From assembly GCA_002785215.1 (NCBI GenBank), contig PFMK01000083.1, positions 1 to 38,150 of the forward strand: a stretch of DNA of 38,150 bases, written 5' to 3'. This document shows positions 7,477 through 18,600 of this stretch, in pieces. This DNA is from Candidatus Gottesmanbacteria bacterium CG_4_10_14_0_8_um_filter_37_24. Lineage in GTDB: Bacteria; Patescibacteriota; Microgenomatia; 2-02-FULL-39-11. Made by a program: the position numbers and the translations under genes. Positions within the stretch are counted from its first letter, which is position 1; each line of letters begins with the position of its first letter. The notes beneath the pieces are model-generated. The model searched no databases, was not told the DNA's origin, and saw nothing but the letters and a program-made list of their open reading frames with translations.

Positions 7477-10023
7477 ATGAAAGAAAATTATCAAGATATC
7501 ATTTCAGGTCTTTCTCAAAAAGAAGCATCCGAAAGGCTTAGAACAGACGGAGTTAACGAGCTTCCATCTCAAAAGAAACAAAACATCATTACTATTTTTC
7601 TTCGGGTAGTCTCTGAACCTATGCTGCTTCTGCTTATTGGAAGCGGTCTCATCTATCTTTTTCTTGGTGAAGTTAAGGATGCCTTAATGCTTCTGTCATT
7701 TATTTTTGTAGTAATTGGTATTACTTTTTATCAGGAGAGAAAGACCGAAAGAACTCTGGAGGCGTTAAGAAATCTATCAAGCCCAAGAGCTTTGATAATA
7801 AGAGATGGCGAAAGGAAAAGAATTCCGGGAAGAGAGGTGGTAAAAGGAGACATTATTATTCTACAGGAGGGCGACCGTGTTCCAGCTGATACTAAAGTCT
7901 TATCCTGCGAGAACTTATCAGTTGACGAATCACTCCTAACCGGAGAATCCATAGCTGTAAGAAAATCGTCATGGAACGGAAAAACCACGGATCAAAGACC
8001 GGGGGGAGATGATTTGCCTTTTGTCTACTCCGGATCTCTAATTGTAAGTGGAAGAGGTATGGCCCAAGTAATATATACCGGAGCTTATACCCAAATGGGC
8101 AAGATCGGAAAAGCTCTGGAGACGATAAAGGAGGAAGACACTTTACTTAAAAAAGAAACTGCAAAAATTGTAAAGGCTGTCAGTATTATTGGTTTATCGT
8201 TATGTATCCTAATCGTTCTGATTTATGGCTTAATAAAAGGTAATCTTTTACAGGGGTTTTTATCCGGACTGGCTTTGAGCATGGCGATACTTCCGGAAGA
8301 ATTTCCCGTTGTTCTTCTAATATTCTTGACCCTTGGTGCCTGGCGAATATCCAAAAGAAAAGTCCTGACCAGAAGATCGGCAGTGATAGAAACATTGGGA
8401 GCAGCTACAGTTCTATGTGTCGATAAGACAGGTACTCTTACTTTAAATCAGATGAAATTAACCTGTCTTTTTTCTAAAAATTCTTATTATGAATTAAGTG
8501 ATCTCGCCTCAACCTTACTTCCTGAAAAACATCATAATCTTTTGGAATATGGGATTTTGGCAAGTCAAAGAGATCCGTTTGATCCTGTCGAAAAAGAGAT
8601 CAAAAAAATGGGTGAACTATACCTTAAGAATACCGAACACATCCATATCAACTGGAATCTGGTAAAAGAATATCCTTTATCCAAAGAACTTTTGGCCCTT
8701 TCTCATGTCTGGCAATCTCCAGATAAGAAAGATTTTGTGATCGCGGCCAAAGGAGCTCCTGAAGCTATCCTTGATCTTTGCCATGCAGAAAAATCTATAA
8801 GAAAAAAGACATTAGACAGCGTAAAAGAGATGTCGGAAAGAGGTCTAAGAGTATTAGGTGTTGCTAAGGCATCTTTTTCAAAATCAGGCCTTCCCAAGAA
8901 GCAACATGACTATGATTTTGAATTTATCGGACTTTTTGGATTTATTGATCCCATACGCTCCACTGTACCTGATGCGGTAAAAGAAGCACATAATGCAGGT
9001 ATAAGGGTCGCTATGATTACAGGAGATTATCCGGGTACTGCTATATATATTGCCAGAAAGATTGGACTTGTTAATCCTGATAATTATCTTTCCGGAAGTG
9101 AGTTGTCAAAGCTCAATCACATGGAGCTTCGGGAAAAAATAAAAAATGTAAATATTTTTGCCAGAGTCGTACCAGAGCAGAAACTATTAATTGTGAACGC
9201 CTTTAAAGCAAATGGAGAGATCGTAGCTATGACTGGAGACGGAGTCAACGATGCTCCAGCTCTCAAATCAGCCAATATAGGCATCTCTATGGGCGAAAGA
9301 GGAACAGACGTGGCAAGAGAAGCATCATCCTTAGTCCTTTTAAACGACGATTTTTCCTCTATAATCGCTGCAATCCGTCTGGGTAGAAGAATTTATGACA
9401 ATCTCAAAAGAGCTATGGGTTATATTTTTGCAGTGCATATACCGATAGCCGGCATGTCTCTTCTTCCTGTGATTTTTAATCTTCCTCCTGTTCTTCTTCC
9501 AGCACATATAGCTTTTCTGGAACTTATCATAGATCCTGCCTGTTCAACGGTATTCGAATCGGAGAAAGAAGAAGATCATATTATGAAAAAGCCTCCCAGA
9601 AGTCTATATAAACCCATGTTTGACAGAAAAACAATAACTATAAGTATTTTGCAGGGATTAAGTATACTGATATCCGTTTTTCTTATTTATATTTATTATC
9701 TGTATGTGAACAAGAACGAAATGGGAGCAAGATCTATTACATTCACTACTCTTGTTATGGCAAACCTGATGCTTATAGCCACTAACCTTTCATGGAAGAA
9801 AAATATATTTCAAATAATCTCATCAGCTAATAAGGCATTACTTATCGTTTCAGTATTTGCAATTTTGGCTTTGTTGGTTGTTATATACATCCCATTTTTC
9901 GTAAACCTTTTCCATTTCACATATCTTAATCCGGTTGAATTATTGTTATCTTTTATTGCAGCATGCATAAGTATACTTTGGTTTGAAGCAGTGAAATTTA
10001 CAGGAAAAATTATCCGCAAATGA
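7477..10023 (+). CDS. P2-type (Ca2+/Mn2+-like) cation-transporting ATPase
   Basis: An 848-residue P-type ATPase. The N-terminal cation-ATPase domain is at about residues 1-70, the actuator TGES at 155-158, helix 4 motif PEEFPVV at 273-279, phosphorylation site DKTGT with Asp316, nucleotide-binding AAKGAPEAIL at about 429-438, the hinge MTGDGVNDAP at about 586-595, and C-terminal helices with the P2A-like segment FLELIIDPACS. PEEF replaces the PEGL found in SERCA-type pumps, which is common in bacterial relatives. There is no heavy-metal-binding domain and no CPx motif, so it is not a copper pump. Ion choice (Ca2+, Mn2+ or other) cannot be settled from sequence. It is a single-gene unit; the next gene is convergent 39 bases away. 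Confidence 0.92.
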   Translation: MKENYQDIISGLSQKEASERLRTDGVNELPSQKKQNIITIFLRVVSEPMLLLLIGSGLIYLFLGEVKDALMLLSFIFVVIGITFYQERKTERTLEALRNLSSPRALIIRDGERKRIPGREVVKGDIIILQEGDRVPADTKVLSCENLSVDESLLTGESIAVRKSSWNGKTTDQRPGGDDLPFVYSGSLIVSGRGMAQVIYTGAYTQMGKIGKALETIKEEDTLLKKETAKIVKAVSIIGLSLCILIVLIYGLIKGNLLQGFLSGLALSMAILPEEFPVVLLIFLTLGAWRISKRKVLTRRSAVIETLGAATVLCVDKTGTLTLNQMKLTCLFSKNSYYELSDLASTLLPEKHHNLLEYGILASQRDPFDPVEKEIKKMGELYLKNTEHIHINWNLVKEYPLSKELLALSHVWQSPDKKDFVIAAKGAPEAILDLCHAEKSIRKKTLDSVKEMSERGLRVLGVAKASFSKSGLPKKQHDYDFEFIGLFGFIDPIRSTVPDAVKEAHNAGIRVAMITGDYPGTAIYIARKIGLVNPDNYLSGSELSKLNHMELREKIKNVNIFARVVPEQKLLIVNAFKANGEIVAMTGDGVNDAPALKSANIGISMGERGTDVAREASSLVLLNDDFSSIIAAIRLGRRIYDNLKRAMGYIFAVHIPIAGMSLLPVIFNLPPVLLPAHIAFLELIIDPACSTVFESEKEEDHIMKKPPRSLYKPMFDRKTITISILQGLSILISVFLIYIYYLYVNKNEMGARSITFTTLVMANLMLIATNLSWKKNIFQIISSANKALLIVSVFAILALLVVIYIPFFVNLFHFTYLNPVELLLSFIAACISILWFEAVKFTGKIIRK

Positions 10024-10062
10024 GGATGTTTCCGTTAAGAGTCATAAATATCATAACTAATA

Positions 10063-10698
10063 TTATTTATTCAACACTATTATTTCCCATACTCCCAAAT
10101 AGTTTGACTCTTTGAATATCTTCATTTTAGTTACATTAATATAGGCTTCAATACCCTTTTTAATAAAAGGTAAATAATTTTTTGTTTCATAAATTTTTAT
10201 AATCCGATGGGTAAATTTAGCCACAATATGTTTCCGTGGATTCATATAATCAACAATTAGAATTTTACCGTTTTTCTTTATGACTCTTTTCATTTCCATT
10301 AAGACCCTAATCCCTATTTCATAAGGCATATCATGAATTCCCCAAGAAATCGCCGCTGCATCAAAAAATTCATCCATAAAAGGTAACTTCGTACCATCAG
10401 CCACTTGAAATTTAAGTTTAAGACTTGGTGATAGTTTCTTCTTTGCTTGAACCAACATCTCAGGTGATAAATCAATACCGATGACATCGTGACCTAATTT
10501 TGCCAGTTCAAAGGCTTGGGCTCCTGTACCGGTGGCAACGTCCAGTATCTTTTGTGGAGGCTTTAGGTTAAGAAATCGGGCTGCTTTTTGTCTTAATGGA
10601 AAAAGAAGATATTTTTCATAATCATAAAGCCATGCCCAACGGCCGAAAAATTGATTATTATAATTTGAATGTTTTTTTATTTGATTACCTTCCATCAT
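10063..10698 (-). CDS. Class I SAM-dependent methyltransferase, UbiE-like
   Basis: A 211-residue Rossmann-fold methyltransferase. The SAM-binding motif I is ILDVATGTG at residues 51-59, the acidic end of strand 2 is GIDLS at about 75, motif II/III is VADGTKLPF at about 99-107, and a UbiE-like SWGIHDMP / VLMEMKRVIKKNGKILIVD segment follows. This is the pattern of small-molecule (quinone, lipid or phospholipid) methyltransferases, but the C-terminus is diverged and the substrate cannot be assigned. No operon partner is visible: the upstream side is a 387-base non-coding space and the downstream neighbour is convergent. Confidence 0.85.
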   Translation of the reverse strand: MMEGNQIKKHSNYNNQFFGRWAWLYDYEKYLLFPLRQKAARFLNLKPPQKILDVATGTGAQAFELAKLGHDVIGIDLSPEMLVQAKKKLSPSLKLKFQVADGTKLPFMDEFFDAAAISWGIHDMPYEIGIRVLMEMKRVIKKNGKILIVDYMNPRKHIVAKFTHRIIKIYETKNYLPFIKKGIEAYINVTKMKIFKESNYLGVWEIIVLNK

Positions 10699-10837
10699 AT
10701 CTATTTTATCAATATTTGCAGAAACTTAAACTAATTATCTGCATTAATGACCAAACAACATAATTCACTTGTTAACAGGGTATTATAAATCACAACTTAA
10801 TGCATAAATACCGGGTAAAATTAGTGGTGTGATTATA

Positions 10838-10890
10838 TATACCCATCTTACTCAGGTTTGCAACTTTTTATCACAGCAAAGCTGATTAGA
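10838..10890. repeat. Structured dispersed repeat, copy 1 (24-bp core plus 11-bp end)
   Basis: The 24 bases at 10838-10861 are the exact reverse complement of 24123-24146. After an 18-base non-conserved spacer, the 11 bases at 10880-10890 are the exact reverse complement of 24094-24104, at the same 18-base spacing. The surroundings are also foldable: ACTCAGG at 10850-10856 can pair with CCTGAGT at 10911-10917, with small hairpins between (CAGC-AAA-GCTG and TAGA-TGTG-TCTA). It lies in the 387-base space between the two methyltransferase genes. No transposase is nearby. Confidence 0.7.
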
Positions 10891-10980
10891 TGTGTCTATG
10901 CTGGAACAATCCTGAGTTGTTTCAGTATATCATTTATTTGGGGTTAATTAGGGTTTTCATGTTTACTAGATTTTTATTTT

Positions 10981-10998
10981 AGCTTGTTTTATCAAGCT
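10981..10998. repeat. Small hairpin (AGCTTG / CAAGCT) next to a dispersed repeat
   Basis: A 6-bp perfect inverted repeat with a 6-base loop, 7 bases before copy A of the 50-bp repeat. It could act as a weak terminator on either strand; a T-run lies on its 5' side on the plus strand (an A-run after it on the minus strand), so it does not look like a standard terminator. Confidence 0.4.
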
Positions 10999-11005
10999 GA
11001 AGTTA

Positions 11006-11055
11006 GATAATAATGGCTTTTTATTGAAATGTTGGAAAAATAAGTACCCTATAAA
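11006..11055. repeat. Dispersed ~50-bp intergenic repeat, copy A (diverged)
   Basis: Related to the stretches at 12574-12623 and 36431-36480. The shared core reads GATAATGGC, then a T/A-rich hairpin region with TTGAA, then ATAAG(G)TACC-like bases. This copy has an extra TAA near the start and is the most diverged. It lies directly before the end of the 430-residue methyltransferase gene. Confidence 0.5.
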
Positions 11056-11085
11056 AAAATTAATACTAAATCTGTTAACAATAAC

Positions 11086-12378
11086 TTAGAATTTTTTAAG
11101 AAAATTATATGAAAAAGGAAATACTCCTTTAATAATGTTTATAAGTGAACTTCGAAAGAGATATATTAAACCATAAAATCCTAAAAAGTATATAAAATGC
11201 TTATAAACTACTTCCTGTAATTTTGAGGTAAGTTCATTTGTTTGAATATTTTTGCCATCAAATATATGCTCAACGTATTTAAAACAAGAATCGTGTGTAA
11301 TGGTTATTAGCCCTGATGACATACTCTTAAGATTTATTTTATCAAGAAAATGTAATAATTTATTAACTCTGTGGGAATAATTTCGGCAGCTTTTCTTCTT
11401 AGTGGTACCAAAGAATGAGTCTGAACAAATTTCATAAGCCAATTGGTAGATACTCCTTCGATATAATTCTAAATAAAACACGTGCAGATTATCATTATGA
11501 ACCCATTCTTTAAATAACTGCGCTTTTGTTTTATCAGTAAACTCTGGTATTTTTGTAATTATTTGGCAAAAACCTCCTTTCTTAAGATGCGCTGATACAC
11601 CTTCAATGATTTTTTGGAGAATTTTATACCCGTATTTTCCACCATCTTGAAACAAATTTGATTTATGAATAGATATTTCGTACGGAGGATTGGATAATAT
11701 GAAATCATACTTTTCATTTTTAATCGGGATATAGAGATCACCACAAATAAAGTGGCAATTATCAACATTATTCAAAAGTGCGTTAAACTGAGAAAAATTT
11801 ATAGCTCGTGGGTTAAGATCAATCCCGGTAACATATCTACTATGACCTGAAGCTATTATACTTAAGATTCCACTTCCACAACCTAAATCAAGCACCGAAT
11901 TAAATTGTTTTTTTATTGAAACTTCGCTTAGCGTAATTGAATCTAATCCAATCGGATATACAGATTCATATTTCGACCGTTTCCTGTTATTCGATCGGTC
12001 TATTAACTGTAAAATAAAATCACATGCGAAATAGTATGTTTTGAATGGAATTAAAAATATTGTTGATCGTACTGAAACACTATCAGTTTTTTCAAGAATG
12101 TTTATTCTAAATAGCTCTTGAATATAATCGTCAGAAAATATTTGTTTTAATAATTTCAGTTTTAATTTTCTACCTAGAAAAAATAGGTGAAATAAAATCC
12201 CAAATGCGGTTGAAGCTGGATAACGATAGGCAAAAATAGGCAGATCATACTGATCATATGCGAAAGAATTAATCCCTCGTTGTAAAAAATCTTTATGGGT
12301 ATACTGGTATTTTCTAAGGGTGGTTATGAAGACTTCAAGGAATAATCTATTGATTGTTTGAATCGCAAAATGTTGCAT
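11086..12378 (-). CDS. SAM-dependent methyltransferase with NPPY motif
   Basis: A 430-residue protein. Residues 1-155 are a diverged N-terminal domain without a clear match. Residues 155-300 are a class I methyltransferase: motif I VLDLGCGSG at 162-170, GIDLNPRA at 185-192, and NPPY at 230-233. The NPPY motif is typical of enzymes that methylate amide or exocyclic amino nitrogens (HemK/PrmC on release factors, RlmG/RsmC-type on rRNA, DNA adenine enzymes). About 130 C-terminal residues have no recognisable motif. The domain order (non-catalytic N-terminal half, then 'small methyltransferase' domain) is more like RlmG/RsmC or HemK than a DNA enzyme, but the target is not certain. The gene is AT-richer than its neighbours and flanked on both sides by the dispersed repeats described here. 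Confidence 0.8.
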   Translation of the reverse strand: MQHFAIQTINRLFLEVFITTLRKYQYTHKDFLQRGINSFAYDQYDLPIFAYRYPASTAFGILFHLFFLGRKLKLKLLKQIFSDDYIQELFRINILEKTDSVSVRSTIFLIPFKTYYFACDFILQLIDRSNNRKRSKYESVYPIGLDSITLSEVSIKKQFNSVLDLGCGSGILSIIASGHSRYVTGIDLNPRAINFSQFNALLNNVDNCHFICGDLYIPIKNEKYDFILSNPPYEISIHKSNLFQDGGKYGYKILQKIIEGVSAHLKKGGFCQIITKIPEFTDKTKAQLFKEWVHNDNLHVFYLELYRRSIYQLAYEICSDSFFGTTKKKSCRNYSHRVNKLLHFLDKINLKSMSSGLITITHDSCFKYVEHIFDGKNIQTNELTSKLQEVVYKHFIYFLGFYGLIYLFRSSLINIIKGVFPFSYNFLKKF

Positions 12379-12573
12379 TATCTTATAGTTATATCATATT
12401 TAACTATTAAAATACTAAACCCTATAGTAACTGGTAGCAATTAATAGAAACTTATAGCATGAAAATAGAGAAATAAACGCGATGAAATTCGCTACTTTCC
12501 CATATGTTATTAAGTATAGTTTTCTACAGTACCTGAAATCGAGGTTTGAATTGTCAAATCAGGCTGTAAATTC

Positions 12574-12623
12574 AGGATAATGGCATTTATTGAAATGCTA
12601 GTCAAATAAGGCACCTCATGAAG
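12574..12623. repeat. Dispersed ~50-bp intergenic repeat, copy B
   Basis: By eye this is identical to copy C (36431-36480) at 42 of 50 positions. It contains a hairpin GCATTT-ATTG-AAATGC; in copy C the same stem is kept with one G-T pair, which suggests that the structure matters. It lies 12 bases beyond the stop codon of the alpha-2-macroglobulin gene, so it could be the 3' end of that transcript. The rest of the 257-base gap upstream (12379-12635) holds no gene that I can see. Confidence 0.7.
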
Positions 12624-12635
12624 CTAATTTTTGTT

Positions 12636-15600
12636 TTATTTTACTACCAACCAACCACCTTCAGAATGCCCTGAGACATCAGGGATATACATCTGATACG
12701 CTTGAGCAGGAGGATGATGGTAGCGTCCGGGTGTAGTAGCTCTCACACGGTAGCTTATTTCATATACACCAGCGGGTAAGTAGTTAGCAAACAATGTCGT
12801 TCGGTCATCATGATATTCTTTATGCTCAAAATAAAGAAGTTGATTACCTTCTTCTTTTAAGATTGGTCTTTCTTTATTTAAAACACTGACATTTTTAAGA
12901 CTTTCATTTACTGATTCAAGGCCTGCTGGTAGAATGTCTTCGATAACCACAAAATGCCTTTCTTCAGGAGCAACGATAATAAGACGCACCCAACTTTCAG
13001 AATTTTCATTGATTGTATCAATCGGAAGTATATGTCCTTTACTATCTACAAACTCCCTTACAACAACCATTCCTTGTTCCAAAGGTTTAATTTCTGTGAA
13101 TGGTAGATAATATTTAAGATTGATGTTGTAATAGAGGTTACCTTCGCCACTTTTGGTAATCCTTAAATTACTTTCTCCCCCGATATTGAAGTCGGAAATG
13201 GATATTACATATTCCTGTAGTTTTAACAGATCATCTTTTGTAAACTTACCTTCCTTCAGTATTTTTCCATTAAGCTCAAGCCGATAATTTTCATTGACTT
13301 TCTGATCTCCTTTGCCCAGAAGCTGGGAAGAAATTGCCTTGATTACAGCAGCGGTATCACGGGTGGTTAACCAATGGTTATCGGTTCTTATAGACATCAG
13401 ATATCTTACTACTTCCGAAATAAGGGGGTTATTTTTGTCAAACCGGGTGATCGCTTCAAGGATACTTGCGGTGGCCGTAGTATTGCTACCCATGATACGA
13501 TAATCACTTTTAGGCTCTTCCCAGTGAGTTGTGGTAGCTGTTTTCTTACCAAGACTTATCAACTCAGCATAAAGCCGCTTTGCCTTACTGTCCATACCAG
13601 AAATATCTTTCATAGCTAATGCAAGATACGACCTTCCTTCTAAAGAGAGTTCAAAACGCCGGTCAAACAGATTAGAAGCATAAGAAGACAAATTCACATT
13701 TCTTTCTTTTAGAACATAAAGAATATATGCTTGAGTATATAGAGACAATTCTTTCCCACCTCTGGACAATTGACTCTCCAGATAGTTCTGTGCCCGTTTT
13801 AGAGTCTGATCAGCTACGGTAAAATTGTCCATTTTCGCTTCAGAGAGAGCTAAGAAGGCATATGCCGTCAGGAAGGTATCACTTTCATATTCAATCCACC
13901 AGCCCCAACCACCATCCGCATGTTGCTGGTTGTTCAGTCGTTGAATACCGTCGTTGATTACATCAACAAGTTGCTTTGTTTCAAGTAAACCGCTTTTATC
14001 GATTTTCGCATTTTGCAGAATTCTATGTACGAAAACTGCAGGCAAAAGCCTGCTGGTTATTTGTTCTGTGCAGTAATAAGGATAAGTTAAAAGATATGGT
14101 AGTGCGTTAATACTATCGCTGCCTAAAGAAGGTGAAAAACTTACACTCGCTGCGCCCTGCATTGGATCTAATTCCTTGGGTAATACGATTTCTTCAGAAG
14201 CGGTATCCTTTGCCTGACCTGATGTTGCTACCACTTCAGGAACGCTATATGACTTAATTGGCAAGGTCATTTCGACTGCATCTTGGGTAGTCTTATCTGC
14301 ACCTTCAACTACCAGTCTAATCTTAGCTGAGGCAACGTTGTTTGCCACTGTCACCCAAGTAAGTTTTTCTTGAGCTCCGTCGGCTAATACTAGCTGTTTT
14401 GATTTCTCATCAGTAATTTGTAAACCATCACTTTCAATTTTTGCTGTAAGAGTTTGTGTGTCCCCGCTTGTATTTACCACAATTGCACCCAATTTTGCTT
14501 CGTCCCCAATAGAAAGGAATCTGGGCAGGAAAGGTCTGATTAATACATCACGACTCACGGTAACCTCTGATACTTTTGAACCGAAAGCTGCTTCCTCCGA
14601 GTTGGCAATTGCTGCTAATCTCCATGTTGTAAGGTTGTCAGGAAGCGGAATTTCAACTTCTGCCTTACCCTCATTGTTGGTTTTATGAGTTGGATTCCAA
14701 TATGCAGTATCAGGAAAATCACTTCTGGAAGAATCGTTACCTCCTTTTTGGTTATGAACATAAATATTGCCCGCAAAATATGTTCGATATTTTTCGATTT
14801 CTAAGTTATATACTGCAAAATCTCCTCGGGTTTGTTCAATTGAAAACACTTTAATCAATTGGTTATTCCTATCCAGTAAATAATCGCCAACTTCAACTTC
14901 TCCTGCAATTATCCATTTTCTATTCACATATAACCTATGAACGGGAGTAACACGAAGCTCTCCGTTTATAATGAGGTATTGATCAACATCGTGTTTATAA
15001 GTCTTAGTTACCTTAGCTTCAATTAGTTTGGAAGAATTTTCACTTTCTCTGGTTAATACAACATCTCCAACCTTGACATCCTTAATGTTCCTATATATTC
15101 CGCCTTGCATTAAAATTGGAGTATCTCCTGTAAAGCATCCGCCTCCGCTTCCACCTTTTGCTCCAAGATTTGTGTTTGCATTTATCCGATCAATCGAGAT
15201 GGTTAAAAGCTGAGAGGTCGAAACCTCAAGATTTCTGGGTTGGTAGAAGGTCTTATAAATATCAGGCAATTCAATATTCGATAGATCCCATACTGCCCTA
15301 TCAACCAGACCGACTGCCAGTTCGGTAGAGATGGGATGACCCAATAAGTCTTTTGTTTCTATAGTCGCTTTTAGAGTATCCTTCGGTTTATATTTTTTCT
15401 TGTCCGTTGTAATTCGAACGTCAATTTGCTGCTTTTTATCCGTAACCTTTATCTCTGTATAGCCCATCTTAAATTCCACTGGTTTTTTAACCTGATTACC
15501 ACCTTTTACTAAAACTGCTCCGATGAATGCGTTAGGTGTGTATTTTGGAGGGACAGACATGGTGAAATTGTTAGAGGAATCGCTGGTATCAACAATTTTA

Positions 15601-18600
15601 TAGTCCAGAACACTTCCTCTTTCTACGGTAAGCAGTGTTTTTGCTGAATCGGAAGCAAATGGAGAAGCAACGAAAACAGAAAGATTCTCTCCAACCAGAT
15701 AGTCACGCTTATCGGTAACCAGGACAATACGATCATTATTCTCTCTTACCGTTGAGAAGCCATAACCCGAAACCCATAAAAAACTGCCGCTGGTGTTTTG
15801 ATTCCCATCCTTGTCTGTTACCTTCCCGATAACTTTATAAGTTCCTCCTTCTTGCGGGGTGAAAGAGGCGATTCCCCGTCCTAAAGAGTCTGTAGTAACT
15901 ACCATGCTTGTTACAAGAGAATCGCTGGGTTTGCTGGTGTAATAGAATATCCCATCGTCAGGATTTTTTTCTCGAACCGTTTCCCAGGTTCTTTTATAAA
16001 ATTCAATAGAAACAGGTGTATTTGGAATTTCGCTGCCCTTCAAATCAACTGTAACCATCTCGACTCTAGCTTCTTTACCAGACTGGTTAGCATAACTTAC
16101 AGGTCTAAGTCCTACATATAATCCGCCTTTATGCACTGTAAATTCTTGCGAAGCGGCAATTGATTGATTGTTAATATCATTTACTGTTGCTTCTACAAGC
16201 ATCCTTTGGCTTGTCACCTGTTTGCTTATATCAAGCGGGATAGTAAGTTCCAGATCACCTTTAACATTGGTTTTTCCTTTCCCTTCCGTAACTTTCTTCC
16301 CGGAAAAATAACTATATCCTGAATAATTCCACCAAGGTCGCGACCAATAAGAATCTGAGTCTCCAAATTCAAACCTCCAATCCTTATCCCATCGGAAAGA
16401 ATAATCTTGAGTTTGAAGCACCCAGGTTACGGGGGCATTTGTAACCGGTGCACCAAAATAATAAGAAGCATTAATGACAATATCTGCACTGTTTCCTTGA
16501 ATATATGCATCCTTTGATGGTTTTACGCTTACTGCAAGATCCGGCTTTTTGTATTCCTCTACCTGGAACTGTTGTGAGTATGAATTACCCTGAAAAGTGG
16601 ACCCCACTTGGTAATAGCCTAAATTTGCGTCTTTGCTTAAAACAAAATCCCCGGAAAATGAACCAAAGGTAGTTAGGGGTAGATCCTGCATATATACAGA
16701 CCTGTTTTGTGCATCACTTATGTTTACTTTCACCCTCTCCCCTGGTTGAAGATTCTCGTAAGCTCCGTCGTTATCTTTCTTTATTATTCCTTTAAAATAA
16801 ACTTTCTGCCCCGGCCTGTAGATTGGACGATCTAGTGTAAGAAAAAGCTTATAGTCTTGTTTTGAATAATAGTCTTTAGATTCGTTAGCGTTGTAATAGC
16901 TTGGTAAACCAAAATCATAGCGGTTAATTCCCTGACTCCAGGCACTGGCGGCAACCACAAAATCTTCATCTTTTTGACCAAAAACAAACAAGTTATTCTT
17001 TTGGAATATATCCACATCCTTCATATACACACCGTCTTTATTCGAATCTCCCTCACTTAATAAATTTCCTGAACTGTCTGTTAACTGCATTTTCATTCCT
17101 GAAACTACACTTCCTGTTGATTGATTTACTGCCCAGGAGAAGATTTGTTTGTCGCTTTTTTTAACAGTCAAAGCGGACTTGCTTACAATCATAACCATGT
17201 TATCGTGAACTCCTTGCGAAATTCGCATGTCGAGGAAGTAAAATCCGGGAGGTAATTTTCTTCCCATATCTGTGGTTATTTTAGTAATTACATGGACAGG
17301 AGTATTGAAATCTGCATCATATGTCTCGCTCCATAAACGAACTTTTTCGAGCTTGCTGGTATCATAACTTTGCCAGTTACGACAGGATTCATTATAAGAA
17401 CATTGTTCTTCATAACGCCTGCGATAAAGATCAAGAAGATCCTCTCTTTTTAACTTGTAAAGCGAATAGTCAACTTTATTGGCGTTAATTACTTGAGCGA
17501 CAATGCGTGGGATTACCTCTTGATTAAATGCTCCAAAATATGTGCCGGACGGATAAATACTTACCGACGGTTTATAAGCTGCGGTTGTGAAACTGAACGA
17601 ATAAGGACTACCTAGTGAAACTCCGTACTGATCTTTCACTCCAGAACTTATTGTGATCGTGTACGTTTTTGATCTTCCCAGGAATGTACTTACCGAAAGA
17701 GAATTACGGGAATTATAACTGTCAAAATATAAAGATGGTTTGGTATCTGGTTTAGGGTCAATAATCACGTTATCCTCGAAAGACTTTATTTCCATTGGTG
17801 TCTTAAATAAGACTTCCATTCTGTATTGCTCCGAGATATCCTTATCTCCATTTGCGGGAGTCGAACTTATTACTGCCGGTATAGCAGCAACTCCAAAAGT
17901 CCATGAGTACTCTGTTTCCATTCCGTTCGTGCCTTCAGTGCTTTGAACACCTTGAGAAATAATGGCAGTATAATGTTCTTCTCTTTTTAAAGGTTCGGAT
18001 GAGTAAAATCCTACTACATTTCCAGATACGGCCACGCGCCCTGGGACTTTATATTTATTCTTATCCAAGAGTGTAAATTTATCGGCAATTGACTGTGGAT
18101 TAATATTTTGATTAAAAGTCGCGGACACCGAAGCGATTGGAGAAGCATAATTATAATCTCTTTTGGGACTTATATCATCAAGACGCGGGCGTTCGCTGGA
18201 AAATTCCCAAGTATATTCTTCCTTAAGCACGCCTTCATCTTGAGAGCGTAATCCAGACGGTACTGTTATTTTGTATGTTGTTGCTCTTCTGAACCGTTCA
18301 GAGGGTCTGAATTGATAAGCGGTTGTTCCAAGCCATCTGCCTTCACCCTCTATCTTGGGACTTACAGAAAATGCTGGTTGTCTGATAGCGCTATTTGTAG
18401 CCGTGGTGAGAGCGATCATCGGACGATCAAAAACGACTGTAATAGGTGTTAAATCTTCAAGCGCTTCGTTTTGAGGAGAGGAAAGAACAACTTTCGGGTT
18501 GCCAATTGTTTCAAAGGAAATTGTTTTATTGCCGGTAAGAGGTATTAATAATTTGGATAAGACAATTCCGTTAAAAGCCACTTTATAACTATTTGCTCGA

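Noticed and set aside
7477..10023. Copper or heavy-metal pump
   Set aside because: It lacks CPx and heavy-metal-binding domains; helix 4 and 6 motifs fit P2-type cation pumps.
10024..10062. Bidirectional terminator between the convergent cation ATPase and methyltransferase genes
   Set aside because: No convincing inverted repeat with a T-run could be found.
14751..15137. A full splicing intein with homing endonuclease
   Set aside because: Only 129 residues, with no endonuclease motif, and the +1 residue is Gln instead of Cys/Ser/Thr; a cleavage-only Hint domain fits better.
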